A stretch of DNA of 29,569 bases from Bacillota bacterium (GTDB taxonomy: Bacteria; Bacillota; Desulfotomaculia; Desulfotomaculales; JAJYZD01): contig JAJYZD010000009.1 in assembly GCA_021800315.1 (NCBI GenBank), forward strand, positions 1 through 29,569. Reading direction: 5' to 3'. Positions 22,577 to 29,569 of this stretch are shown here, piece by piece. The notes under the pieces are model-generated. The model did no database searches, was not told the DNA's origin, and worked only from the letters and a program-made list of their open reading frames with translations. Both the position numbers and the translations under genes were made by a program. Numbering within the stretch: the stretch's first letter is position 1; every line of letters starts with the position of its first letter.

Positions 22577-23371
22577 ATGGGGGAAGTGTTTGTGGTTACA
22601 TCCGGAAAGGGAGGCGTGGGCAAGACGACCACCACGGCCAACCTGGGTACCGGATTGGCCAGCCTGGGGCACAAGGTCGTCCTGGTGGATACCGATATCG
22701 GACTCCGGAACCTCGATGTGGTCCTGGGCCTGGAGAACCGCATCGTATACGATATCACGGACGTGACCGGGGGTCATTGCCGCCTGAGGCAGGCCCTGAT
22801 CCGGGACAAGCGACTGGACGGCCTGCACCTCCTGCCCGCCGCCCAGACCAAGGACAAGACCGCGGTCAGTCCGGAGGAAATGAAGACGCTCTGCGAAGAG
22901 TTGGAAAGCGAATTCGATTACGTAATAATTGATTGTCCGGCCGGTATCGAGCAGGGTTTCCGCAACGCCATCGCCGGGGCGCACCGAGCCATCGTGGTCA
23001 CCACGCCGGAGGTTTCGGCCGTGCGCGACGCCGACCGGATCATCGGGCTCCTGGAGGCGGCCGAACTGCACGCCCCCCGGTTGATCATAAACCGCATCCG
23101 TCCCAGGATGGTCAGGCACGGCGACATGATGAGCATAGAGGATATCATCGACATCCTGGCCGTGGATCTCCTGGGGGTGGTCCCGGAGGACGAGCAGGTG
23201 GTGATCAGCACCAACCGCGGTGAAGCGGTGGTCATGGATCAGCGTTCCCGTTCGGGACAGGCTTACCGTAACATTATCCAGCGTCTCCTGGGACAAACCC
23301 TTCCCATCATGGACCTGGAGGATGGTTCGGGGTTTTTCGGCCGGTTGCGCCGGATGATGGGACTGAAATAG
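22577..23371 (+). CDS. minD: Septum-site ATPase MinD
   Basis: A membrane-cycling ATPase that recruits MinC and is displaced by MinE. 264 aa. It has the deviant Walker A motif SGKGGVGKTTT at residues 9-19, the VDTDIGLRNLDVVLGLE switch region, the Walker-B-like IDCPAGIE near residues 118-125, and a C-terminal amphipathic membrane-targeting helix (GFFGRLRRMMGLK). ATG 22577 has AAGGGGGA upstream. Confidence 0.97.
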   Translation: MGEVFVVTSGKGGVGKTTTTANLGTGLASLGHKVVLVDTDIGLRNLDVVLGLENRIVYDITDVTGGHCRLRQALIRDKRLDGLHLLPAAQTKDKTAVSPEEMKTLCEELESEFDYVIIDCPAGIEQGFRNAIAGAHRAIVVTTPEVSAVRDADRIIGLLEAAELHAPRLIINRIRPRMVRHGDMMSIEDIIDILAVDLLGVVPEDEQVVISTNRGEAVVMDQRSRSGQAYRNIIQRLLGQTLPIMDLEDGSGFFGRLRRMMGLK

Positions 23372-23378
23372 GCGGGGG

Positions 23379-23663
23379 GTGAAGCGGTCCGTGTGGGATG
23401 TTATCGCCAGGTTTTTCGGCAGGGACACGGGATCCAAAATGGCTGCCAAGGAGCGTTTGCGGCTGGTTCTGGTGCACGACCGCACCAACATTTCGCCGCA
23501 GTTGATGGAAATGTTGAAGCAGGAACTGGTCCAGGTGATTTCCAATTATGTGGAGATAGATGAAGCCGCCTTGGAAGTGAACCTGGAAAGCTCCGACCAC
23601 CAGGTGGCGCTGGTGGCCAACATTCCGGTCCTGATGGTCAAGCGCAGTATTCACCCGGCCTAG
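23379..23663 (+). CDS. minE: Cell division topological specificity factor MinE
   Basis: A 94-residue protein that stimulates MinD ATPase and sets the division plane. It has an N-terminal amphipathic segment (VWDVIARFFGRD), the contact helix AKERLRLVLVHDRTNISP, and the topological domain LMEMLKQELVQVISNYVEID with a beta-strand tail. The start is GTG 23379, 7 bp after the minD stop; a later GTG at 23391 is possible. It is followed by a double hairpin terminator region. Confidence 0.95.
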   Translation: MKRSVWDVIARFFGRDTGSKMAAKERLRLVLVHDRTNISPQLMEMLKQELVQVISNYVEIDEAALEVNLESSDHQVALVANIPVLMVKRSIHPA

Positions 23664-23686
23664 AACGGGCCGGGGTCGAATTTGTC

Positions 23687-23722
23687 GGTAATCCGGTTGG
23701 CGCCCTGCCCAACCGGATTACC
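23687..23722 (+). other. Long perfect hairpin between minE and rodA
   Basis: GGTAATCCGGTTGG (23687-23700) and its exact reverse complement CCAACCGGATTACC (23709-23722) form a perfect 14-bp stem with an 8-nt loop. It directly abuts and shares two bases with the next terminator stem. It may be an RNA 3'-end protector or a processing site, or a palindromic repeat. Confidence 0.6.
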
Positions 23723-23746
23723 CCTGCCGTCAGGGGCTTTTTTTTT
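23721..23746 (+). terminator. Terminator of the min operon
   Basis: CCCCTG-CCGT-CAGGGG followed by a nine-T run (23738-23746), 58 nt after minE. It separates min from rodA. Confidence 0.92.
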
Positions 23747-23790
23747 GGCGCGCCACGGTGTAAGATAATACTGCTGTGGAAGGCGGGATT

Positions 23791-24918
23791 ATGGTGTTTC
23801 AACGGATCTTAAAAAGACTGGACTATTATCTTCTGGCAAGCGTCACTGTGATCCTGGGCTTCGGCCTGGTGATCATCGCATCCGCCACCCACCAGGGCCG
23901 GTATCCCTACGCCTTCGTGGAAAAACAGGTCATCTGGATAGCGGTCGGGATAGTGGTGATGGCCTTTTTCCTGTACCTGGACTACGGCGTGCTGATGCGC
24001 TACGAGCGCTACCTGTACGTGTTTAACCTGCTCATGCTGGCTTCGGTCTTCCTGGTCGGCCGTTCAAACCTGGGAGCGCAGCGCTGGATTCCGCTGGGGC
24101 CCTTTCAGTTCCAGCCCTCGGAGTTCGCCAAGGTGATCTACATCGTCACCTTCGCTTCCTTCCTGTCCAGGCGGGTGGACAACCTCAAGCGTTTCCGGGA
24201 CCTTCTCCTGCCCCTGGCCTACATGCTGGTGCCGATGGTCCTGATCATCAAGCAGCCGGACCTGGGTACGGCCCTGGTCTTTCTCGCCGTAACCTTCGGC
24301 ATGCTCTTCATGGCCGGGGCGAGGCCCCTGACCATAACGGCCCTGATCATCGGCGGGCTGGTCCTGGTGGTGGGGGGGATCTGGGCCCACCTGCGCTTCG
24401 GCGTTCCCCTGCCCCTCTTGAAGGGCTACCAGATTTCCCGCCTGACTATTTTCCTCAACCCCTGGAGCGACTGGCGGGGAGCGGGTTACAACATCATCCA
24501 GTCCCAGATCGCCCTGGGGTCGGGCGGTCTGTTCGGCAAGGGGCTTTTCGCCGGCAGCCAGAGCCAGCTCAACTTCCTGCCCATCCAGTACGCCGACTTC
24601 ATCTTCTCGGTGGTGGGCGAGGAGTTGGGGTTTGTAGGCGCCGTGGTGCTCCTTTCCCTCTACTTCCTGGTGCTGTACCGGGGCATCCGCATAACCTCCC
24701 TGGCCAAGGACAATTTCGGCATGCTTTTGGCCGCCGGGGTGGTGTCCTTGCTCTTCTTCCACGTGCTGGTCAACGTCGGGGCCGTCTCCGGGGTGATGCC
24801 GGTGACAGGCATACCCTTGCCTTTCTTCAGCTACGGGGGCAGCGCCGTGATGACCGACCTGGCGGCCCTGGGACTCTTAATGGCGGTGCACGTGCAGAGG
24901 CAGAAGATCATGTTCTAA
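23791..24918 (+). CDS. rodA: SEDS peptidoglycan polymerase RodA
   Basis: A membrane glycosyltransferase that polymerises lipid II in the elongasome together with a class B PBP. About 375 aa with ten hydrophobic segments. SEDS features are GAQRWIPLGPFQFQPSEFAK near residues 93-112, KQPDLGTALV near 152-161, the large outer loop with NPWSDWRGAGYNIIQSQIALGSGG, the helix EELGFVGAVV, and the ending MPVTGIPLPFFSYGGSAV. It could instead be annotated FtsW/SpoVE-like, but the min/mre context favours RodA. ATG 23791 has GGAAGGCGGGA upstream; GTG 23776 is an alternative. Confidence 0.93.
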   Translation: MVFQRILKRLDYYLLASVTVILGFGLVIIASATHQGRYPYAFVEKQVIWIAVGIVVMAFFLYLDYGVLMRYERYLYVFNLLMLASVFLVGRSNLGAQRWIPLGPFQFQPSEFAKVIYIVTFASFLSRRVDNLKRFRDLLLPLAYMLVPMVLIIKQPDLGTALVFLAVTFGMLFMAGARPLTITALIIGGLVLVVGGIWAHLRFGVPLPLLKGYQISRLTIFLNPWSDWRGAGYNIIQSQIALGSGGLFGKGLFAGSQSQLNFLPIQYADFIFSVVGEELGFVGAVVLLSLYFLVLYRGIRITSLAKDNFGMLLAAGVVSLLFFHVLVNVGAVSGVMPVTGIPLPFFSYGGSAVMTDLAALGLLMAVHVQRQKIMF

Positions 24919-25141
24919 GGTCACCGCGGAAAAAGTCGCTGTTTTTCCGGCTACCCTCTTTTAAACCCCGGTCCCCGGCGGCTTCAGGCCTGGTAATCCC
25001 GCTGATGGTGCGGTTGGCGTACTGATCGCCGGCCCCGAAACCGGTATCGCCGGCGGAGCTAAGCAGGAGCAGCCGTCCCTTTTTTGTTTTGGCGTCAGCT
25101 TCTTTCATTGCTTGCTGGTATTTTTTGGGCCCCGGAGACAT
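24908..25141 (-). CDS. Possible small hypothetical protein
   Basis: A 77-codon minus-strand frame fills the 264-bp gap between rodA and the next gene. Its Lys-rich start (SPGPKKYQQAMKEADAKTKKG) looks more protein-like than the usual shadow frames, and it is convergent with rodA, overlapping its last 11 bp. There is no good ribosome binding site and I recognise no family. A hairpin CGGAAAAA/TTTTTCCG at 24927-24949 lies inside its 3' part and could terminate rodA. It may equally be non-coding. Confidence 0.22.
   Translation of the reverse strand: MSPGPKKYQQAMKEADAKTKKGRLLLLSSAGDTGFGAGDQYANRTISGITRPEAAGDRGLKEGSRKNSDFFRGDLRT
24927..24949. terminator. A/T-flanked hairpin after rodA
   Basis: CGGAAAAA-GTCGCTG-TTTTTCCG, 8 nt after the rodA stop. 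The stem itself carries the A and T runs, so it could act on either strand; there is no external T-run. Confidence 0.4.
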
Positions 25142-25182
25142 ATGCCTGTATCGTATCTTAGCCGGGCGGGGGGCGGTAAGCT

Positions 25183-25962
25183 TTGGAAGAGTTGATGGAA
25201 CAGGAGCGGTCGCGGAGCTTCGATAACGACTGGAGTTCGTGGTATCCCCCGCCGCCCCGCCCGGGCCCTCCGGGCAGGTACCCCGGGGGTTTGCGGTCCT
25301 TCAGGGGTACCATGGTGCGGACTTTTGCCGCCGTGGCGATCCTGGTCCTGCTCCTGTTTGTCCGCTCCTCCACCTGGCCGCCGGCGGCCGGGGTCAGGCA
25401 GGAACTCAAGTATGCCCTGACCACGGAGTGGGATTACCGGCCGGTGGTGACGAACGCGGTGGATTACGGGTTGAAGCTGGCCGGCAACTGGCCGGTCATA
25501 AAGGATTTGATGGCCCCGGGCTCTTCCCAGGTAACGACTCCTTCCCGGGATAACTCCGCCTACCTGAACTGGGTCCCGCCGGTCAGGGGCAAGGTGATCG
25601 TGCCGTTCGGCTGGGTCGTCAGCCGACTGGACGGCCTGGACCGCTTCAGCCCCGGGGTGGACGTGGCGGTGGCGGCCGGGACGCCGGTCAAGGCGGCCAT
25701 GGCGGGCAAGGTGTCCAAGACCGGTACGGACTCCCGGTACGGGCATTACGTTTTGCTGGACCACGGCGACGGCAGCTATACCTTTTACGGGCATTTGACC
25801 GGGGTGAAGGTATTTGCCGGCGAACTGGTGGTAACGGGGCAGACGTTGGGCCGGGTGGCCGGGGCCGGGACGGGGCAACCCTACCTGCATTTCGAACTGC
25901 GGGAAAAGGGCAAGCTGGTCGACCCCGCCTCCAGGATCGATCTATCCCCGGCTTCGGATTGA
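25183..25962 (+). CDS. M23/LytM-domain membrane protein, SpoIVFA-like
   Basis: A 259-residue protein with a proline-rich cytoplasmic N-terminus, one transmembrane segment (VRTFAAVAILVLLLFVRSS near residues 45-63) and an extracytoplasmic LytM domain (about 135-255). The LytM zinc residues look altered: the usual HxGxD is FSPGVD, and the usual HLHFE is YLHFEL. A non-catalytic role is therefore likely. In sporulators such a protein (SpoIVFA) holds the M50 protease SpoIVFB in check, and an M50 gene follows 19 bp later. TTG 25183 has GGGGGGCGG upstream; ATG 25195 is an alternative. Confidence 0.8.
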   Translation: MEELMEQERSRSFDNDWSSWYPPPPRPGPPGRYPGGLRSFRGTMVRTFAAVAILVLLLFVRSSTWPPAAGVRQELKYALTTEWDYRPVVTNAVDYGLKLAGNWPVIKDLMAPGSSQVTTPSRDNSAYLNWVPPVRGKVIVPFGWVVSRLDGLDRFSPGVDVAVAAGTPVKAAMAGKVSKTGTDSRYGHYVLLDHGDGSYTFYGHLTGVKVFAGELVVTGQTLGRVAGAGTGQPYLHFELREKGKLVDPASRIDLSPASD

Positions 25963-25981
25963 GCGGTCCTTTGGGGCGGGG

Positions 25982-26869
25982 GTGGGAAGTTTGCGTCTCT
26001 TCCGGCTGTGGGACGTCACCATCTATGTGAACCCTTTTTTTCTGGCCGTCCTGGGCCTGTTCCTGGCCGCCGGAGTCCTGCTCCAGGGCTTGGCGGCCTT
26101 TTTGGTGGTGCTGCTGCACGAATTGGCCCACCTGGCCGCGGCGCGGCGGCGCGGCATGGGCCCGGGCGAGGTGGAACTCCTGCCTTTCGGGGGCGTGGCC
26201 CGCCTGGGCGGCGAACTGGCTCTTTCGCCCGCCGACGAACTGCGCGTCGCCCTGGCCGGACCGGCCTGCAACCTGGTTTTGACCGCGGCGGCCCTGGTCT
26301 TCAAAAGCCACGGAGTCTGGCATGCGGGGCTGGGCCCCTTTTTCGTCCGGCTCAACCTGATGCTGGCCGGCTTCAACCTGTTGCCCGCCTTCCCCCTCGA
26401 CGGGGGGCGGATATACCGGGCCTTCCTGGCCAACCGGGTGGGTCTGAAAAAGGCCACCTACCGGGCGGCCGGATTGGGCCAGGCGATCGGGGTGCTCACC
26501 GGGCTCCTGGGCGTGGCCGGTCTCGTCCTGGGAACGGGGGGGCTGGACATGGCGGTGGTGGGATGCTTCCTGTTTTATGCCGCAACCCGCGAAAAAGGCA
26601 TGGCGGCTTACCACTACGTCCGGCACCTGGCCCGCAAGAAGAGCGAAATAGCCCGGACGGGACTCTTACCGGTGCGCCTCCTGGCCTGCGTGGAGAGCCT
26701 GCCGGTGGGGGAAGTCGTCAAGCCCTTTTTGCCCAACCGTTTCCAGGTGGTCTTCCTCCTGAACGAGTCCTGCGGCGTCTCGGGCTGCCTGGGCGAGGGC
26801 GAGATCATCGAGGGCCTGTTTAAATTCGGGCCGCACCTGCCGGTCGGCCGGCTCCTTCCCCGTTTGTGA
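25982..26869 (+). CDS. M50 site-2 protease, SpoIVFB-like
   Basis: An intramembrane zinc protease of about 295 aa. The zinc motif HELAH is near residues 46-50, and the second metal ligand is in NLLPAFPLDGGR near residues 130-141, with about six hydrophobic segments and a C-terminal CBS-like regulatory domain (RLLACVESLPVGEVVKPFLP, VFLLNE). By family, SpoIVFB cleaves pro-sigma-K in the mother cell; here the adjacent SpoIVFA-like gene supports that role. The GTG start at 25982 is the first in frame after a G-rich site; TTG 25991 is possible. Confidence 0.88.
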   Translation: MGSLRLFRLWDVTIYVNPFFLAVLGLFLAAGVLLQGLAAFLVVLLHELAHLAAARRRGMGPGEVELLPFGGVARLGGELALSPADELRVALAGPACNLVLTAAALVFKSHGVWHAGLGPFFVRLNLMLAGFNLLPAFPLDGGRIYRAFLANRVGLKKATYRAAGLGQAIGVLTGLLGVAGLVLGTGGLDMAVVGCFLFYAATREKGMAAYHYVRHLARKKSEIARTGLLPVRLLACVESLPVGEVVKPFLPNRFQVVFLLNESCGVSGCLGEGEIIEGLFKFGPHLPVGRLLPRL

Positions 26870-26954
26870 CCGGCAGGGATTGGTGCCCGCATGTAGAATA
26901 ATAGTCATCAGGAATATTTTTCCGCACGGAGAACACAATAGGGAAAAAGAGGTT

Positions 26955-28790
26955 TTGCGGGATTTGCTGGACGGAATTTTACAGCGGGTGCAAAAGCCGG
27001 CCCGTTATGTGGGCGGCGAGTGGAACGCGGTAATCAAGGACTGGTCGAAGACTCCCTTAAGGGTGGCTTTTTGTTTTCCGGATGTGTACGAGGTGGGGAT
27101 GTCCTACCCGGGGTTGCAGATTCTTTACCAGTTGGCCAACAGCCGGGAGGATGTCCTGTGGGAGCGGGTTTTCGCTCCCTGGCCCGATATGGAGGATGAA
27201 CTCCGGAAGGCCGGGCTACCTCTCTTTTCCCTGGAGTCGCGCCACTGCCTCCGGGAATTCGACATCGTCGCCTTTACCCTTCAGTATGAACTCACGGCTA
27301 CCAACATTCTGAACATGCTGGACCTGGGCCGAATACCCCTGTGGGCGGGGGAACGGCAGGGTCGGGACCCCCTGGTCGTGGCCGGGGGACCGTGCGCCTT
27401 CAACCCGGAGCCGCTGGCTCCCTTCTTCGACGCGGTCGTCCTGGGGGAAGGGGAGGAGGTCGTGGGGGAAATCCTCACGGCCTGCAAGGATGCCGGGGAC
27501 CGGGACGCCAGACTGGCCCTCATGGCGCGGATCCCGGGGGTGTACCTGCCGTCTAACTTCGACGTGTCCTACCGGGAGGACGGCCGGGTGGCCGCCGTAA
27601 GCCCGCGGGACCTTGCTTCGCCAAAGGTGACCAGGCGGGTGGTGACCGACCTGGATTCCCAGCCCCCGCCCGTGCGCCCGGTGGTTCCTTCCACGGGCGT
27701 GGTGCACGACCGGGCCACCCTGGAGGTTTTCCGCGGTTGCACCCACGGCTGCCGCTTCTGCCAGGCCGGCATCATCTACCGGCCGGTGCGGGAGCGTTCC
27801 CTGCCCGTGTTGCTCCAGGCGGCGGGGGAGGTTCTGAAAAACACCGGTCAGGACGAGATCGCCCTGGTTTCCCTAAGTACCACCGATTACTCGGGCATCC
27901 GCCCCCTCCTGCGGGGTATCCTCGACCGATGGGGCCGAACCGGGGTGCATGTTTCCCTGCCCAGCCTGCGGGTGGACGCTTTCGCCGTGGACCTGGCCCG
28001 GGAAGCCCGGGGGGTGCGGGGCTCTTCCCTGACCTTCGCCCCCGAGGCCGGCACCCAGCGCCTGCGTGACGTGATCAACAAGGGTGTTACCGAGGAGGAC
28101 CTGCTGACGGCCGTCGGCGCGGCCTTCGCGTCGGGCTGGCACGCGGTGAAGCTTTACTTCATGATCGGACTGCCGACCGAGAGCAGGGAGGACCTGGCCG
28201 GCATCGTGGACCTGGTACGCAAGGTCGTGGAGGCGGGACGGGCGGCCAAAGTTCCCCCCGGGCGTCTGAAGGTTACGGCCAGCGTGTCCTCCTTCGTTCC
28301 CAAGGCCCATACCCCTTTTCAGTGGGAGGGGCAGGACTCCCGGGCCGCCTTGCTGGAGAAGCAGGCCTACCTGCGGGAACATTTGCGCATGCCTCACGCG
28401 GCTTTCAGCTGGCACGACCCCCAGGCCAGCTTCTTGGAAGCGGTGCTGGCCCGCGGCGACCGGCGCCTGGCCCCGGTTATTCAACAGGCCTGGGCCAAGG
28501 GCTGCCGCTTTGACGGCTGGTCGGAGTGGTTCAAACCGGACCGGTGGGACGAGGCTTTCCGTGCAGCCGGTCTTTCGGCCGCCTGGTACGCGCACCAGCG
28601 GTATGATTACGGCGATGTCCTGCCCTGGGATCACCTGGAGAGCGGCGTCGACCGCGCCTTCCTGGTCGAAGAGCACCGGCGGGCTTGTGCCGGCCTGGTC
28701 ACCCCCGACTGCCGTACCGGAGAGTGCGCCGCGTGCGGGTTGTGCCCGGCCCTTGAGGTTGAGCCGGTCATAGCGGGAACGGGGGAGTAG
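26955..28790 (+). CDS. TIGR03960-family B12-binding-like radical SAM protein
   Basis: A radical SAM protein of about 611 aa. The N-terminal conserved part starts LLDGILQRVQKPARYVGGEWN and includes FPDVYEVGMSYPGLQILY and VAGGPCAFNPEPLAPFFDAVVLGEGEE, similar to a B12-binding fold. The iron-sulfur motif is RGCTHGCRFCQAG near residues 260-270, followed by the SAM barrel (FAPEAGTQRLRDVINKGVTEED). A C-terminal Cys cluster, DCRTGECAACGLC, may bind a second cluster. The substrate is unknown. The start is uncertain: TTG 26955 or 26964 agree with family length, while the open frame runs back to 26880. It is normally followed directly by the TIGR03936 gene. Confidence 0.87.
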   Translation: MRDLLDGILQRVQKPARYVGGEWNAVIKDWSKTPLRVAFCFPDVYEVGMSYPGLQILYQLANSREDVLWERVFAPWPDMEDELRKAGLPLFSLESRHCLREFDIVAFTLQYELTATNILNMLDLGRIPLWAGERQGRDPLVVAGGPCAFNPEPLAPFFDAVVLGEGEEVVGEILTACKDAGDRDARLALMARIPGVYLPSNFDVSYREDGRVAAVSPRDLASPKVTRRVVTDLDSQPPPVRPVVPSTGVVHDRATLEVFRGCTHGCRFCQAGIIYRPVRERSLPVLLQAAGEVLKNTGQDEIALVSLSTTDYSGIRPLLRGILDRWGRTGVHVSLPSLRVDAFAVDLAREARGVRGSSLTFAPEAGTQRLRDVINKGVTEEDLLTAVGAAFASGWHAVKLYFMIGLPTESREDLAGIVDLVRKVVEAGRAAKVPPGRLKVTASVSSFVPKAHTPFQWEGQDSRAALLEKQAYLREHLRMPHAAFSWHDPQASFLEAVLARGDRRLAPVIQQAWAKGCRFDGWSEWFKPDRWDEAFRAAGLSAAWYAHQRYDYGDVLPWDHLESGVDRAFLVEEHRRACAGLVTPDCRTGECAACGLCPALEVEPVIAGTGE

Positions 28791-28827
28791 GAAATGGTTT
28801 TCCGGGGCTGTGACTAATTGCCAATGC

Positions 28828-28856
28828 TTGACATAGGGCGGCCGGTTGACTATAAT
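28828..28856 (+). promoter_or_regulatory. Perfect consensus promoter for the MNT gene
   Basis: TTGACA (28828-28833), exactly 17 bp, TATAAT (28851-28856). Transcription would start near 28863. A small hairpin GCGGC-TTTTT-GCCGC (28882-28896) lies in the leader. Confidence 0.9.
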
Positions 28857-28940
28857 TATGTTATGGCACTATTTATTTGAAGCGGCTTTTTGCCGCACCC
28901 AGGTTACAAACCCGTCTTGCCCGGAACTTGGGGTGATAAT

Positions 28941-29285
28941 ATGATAAGTTTGGCTGATTGGAAAAAGGATAAGGAAGAAAAAGTCATCCTGGAGCAATGC
29001 AAGACCCTTATTAGAAAGATCGAGGAAAACGCCATCGTTATTTTGTATGGATCACGGGCAAGAGGAGACGAGTCCCCCGAATCCGATTACGATTTACTGG
29101 TTCTGGTTGATGGGCCTGTCAGTCTGAAAAGAGAAAATACTATTAGATTGCAAGTGTTTGATCTCGAGTTAGAGATGGAGCGAGTCATTAGTGTAACCGC
29201 CTTCAGCATTCAGGATTGGGAAAGCTCTTTGTATCGGTCTATGCCTTTTTGGCAAAATGTTAACATTGATGGTATCGTCGTATGA
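28941..29285 (+). CDS. MNT-type nucleotidyltransferase-domain protein
   Basis: A 114-residue minimal nucleotidyltransferase. The signature GSRARGDESPESDYDLLV near residues 36-53 gives the GS motif and the paired metal-binding aspartates (DYD), followed by the third acidic strand region (LELEMERVISVT). In MNT-HEPN systems this protein is the antitoxin that AMPylates the HEPN RNase. ATG 28941 follows GGGGTGATAAT. Base composition is clearly more A/T-rich than the neighbours, a sign of recent transfer. Its stop overlaps the next ATG (ATGA), where a HEPN gene would be expected, but only a remnant is there. Confidence 0.82.
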   Translation: MISLADWKKDKEEKVILEQCKTLIRKIEENAIVILYGSRARGDESPESDYDLLVLVDGPVSLKRENTIRLQVFDLELEMERVISVTAFSIQDWESSLYRSMPFWQNVNIDGIVV

Positions 29286-29382
29286 ACGAAGATGTTCGTA
29301 CTCTGGTCCATGGTATGAGGAAGCGCAGCGGTTCGTCGTTTTTCCGGAAGGAGTCCGCCACGGCCTGAAATGCTCTTCTTAA
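29282..29382 (+). pseudogene. Remnant of a HEPN-domain partner gene
   Basis: The frame begins at the ATGA overlap and reads MNEDVRTLVH, a start like those of small HEPN proteins, then changes to a basic stretch and stops after 28 codons (29366-29368). In the next frame, from 29314, YEEAQRFVVFPEGV resembles a C-terminal HEPN helix and stops at 29380. A large internal deletion joining the N-terminal 10-11 codons to the C-terminal ~20 codons out of frame would explain this. The central RX4-6H motif is missing. Confidence 0.4.
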
Positions 29383-29435
29383 ACGGGTCCCCCGGTTCAC
29401 CGGAAGAGTCGCACTTTTGCCCTGGAGGGAAGGAT

Positions 29436-29569
29436 TTGCCTGTATACAGAATTTGCTTTCAAAAGACCGGGCCGGCCGCCTATCTCTCGCACCTCGACCT
29501 GCTCCGGGTCATGGAACGCGCGGCCCGGCGCGCCGGCTTGCCGCTGGCGTATTCCGGAGGCTTCAATCC
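29436..29569 (+). CDS. TIGR03936 / DUF2344 protein, N-terminal part
   Basis: Starts at TTG 29436 after GGAGGGAAGGA and runs off the window after 44 codons. The N-terminus PVYRICFQKTGPAAYLSHLD followed by LLRVMERAARRAGLPLAYSGG matches the family that usually sits directly downstream of, and sometimes fuses to, the TIGR03960 radical SAM protein. Function is unknown; the pair is thought to act together. The 3' end is outside the window. Confidence 0.85.
   Translation, partial: MPVYRICFQKTGPAAYLSHLDLLRVMERAARRAGLPLAYSGGFN

Noticed and set aside
1..29569. CRISPR array, integrase, rRNA
   Set aside because: No regularly spaced repeat-spacer pattern, no integrase motif and no rRNA sequence seen in the window.

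Overview
The window is GC-rich (roughly 60-65% by eye) and reads like the chromosome of a spore-forming, probably anaerobic Firmicute of the Peptococcaceae / Desulfotomaculum-Pelotomaculum-Desulforudis type. The grounds are: the gene order DUF4321-maf-radC-mreBCD-minCDE-rodA-SpoIVFA-like-SpoIVFB-like-TIGR03960-TIGR03936; consensus sigma-A promoters; strong AGGAGG-type ribosome binding sites; and frequent TTG/GTG starts. The genus assignment is inference.

Layout. 1-795: no convincing gene; three tandem 20-bp repeats and inverted repeats look like insertion-sequence ends. 796-3522: a three-gene operon for the tail of a meta-cleavage pathway (acylating acetaldehyde dehydrogenase, 4-hydroxy-2-oxovalerate aldolase, 2-oxopent-4-enoate hydratase type). 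3523-7216: an accessory island holding operator-like palindromes, the N-terminal stub of an AAA-type ATPase, a degenerate tRNA-like sequence, a RelE/ParE-RHH toxin-antitoxin pair with its promoter, a pRiA4b ORF-3-like gene overlapping a DUF3841 gene, and a structured-RNA-like segment. 7217-12441 (minus strand): valS, folC, a small membrane protein and a CaCA cation exchanger, with a consensus promoter and a promoter-proximal terminator ahead of valS. 13097-17789: an MFS (DHA2) exporter, a ClC chloride channel, then the ammonium transporter amt behind a leader of about 270 nt with attenuator-like structure.

18036-28790 is the cell-shape and division block. DUF4321, Maf and RadC lead into MreB-MreC-MreD (elongasome scaffold). 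Next come a MinC that has only its C-terminal domain, MinD and MinE (septum placement), a double hairpin/terminator, RodA (peptidoglycan polymerase), and the SpoIVFA-like/SpoIVFB-like pair (sporulation signalling protease). The TIGR03960 radical SAM protein follows. Its usual partner TIGR03936 begins at 29436 and runs off the window; the two are separated by a lower-GC MNT nucleotidyltransferase and what looks like a deleted HEPN partner.

The strongest candidates for something undescribed are the amt leader (a three-way-junction RNA with two six-base loops followed by a terminator, then a second overlapping attenuator), the promoter-terminator arrangement ahead of valS, the tRNA-like element at 3898-3973, and the domain-truncated MinC inside an otherwise intact min operon.
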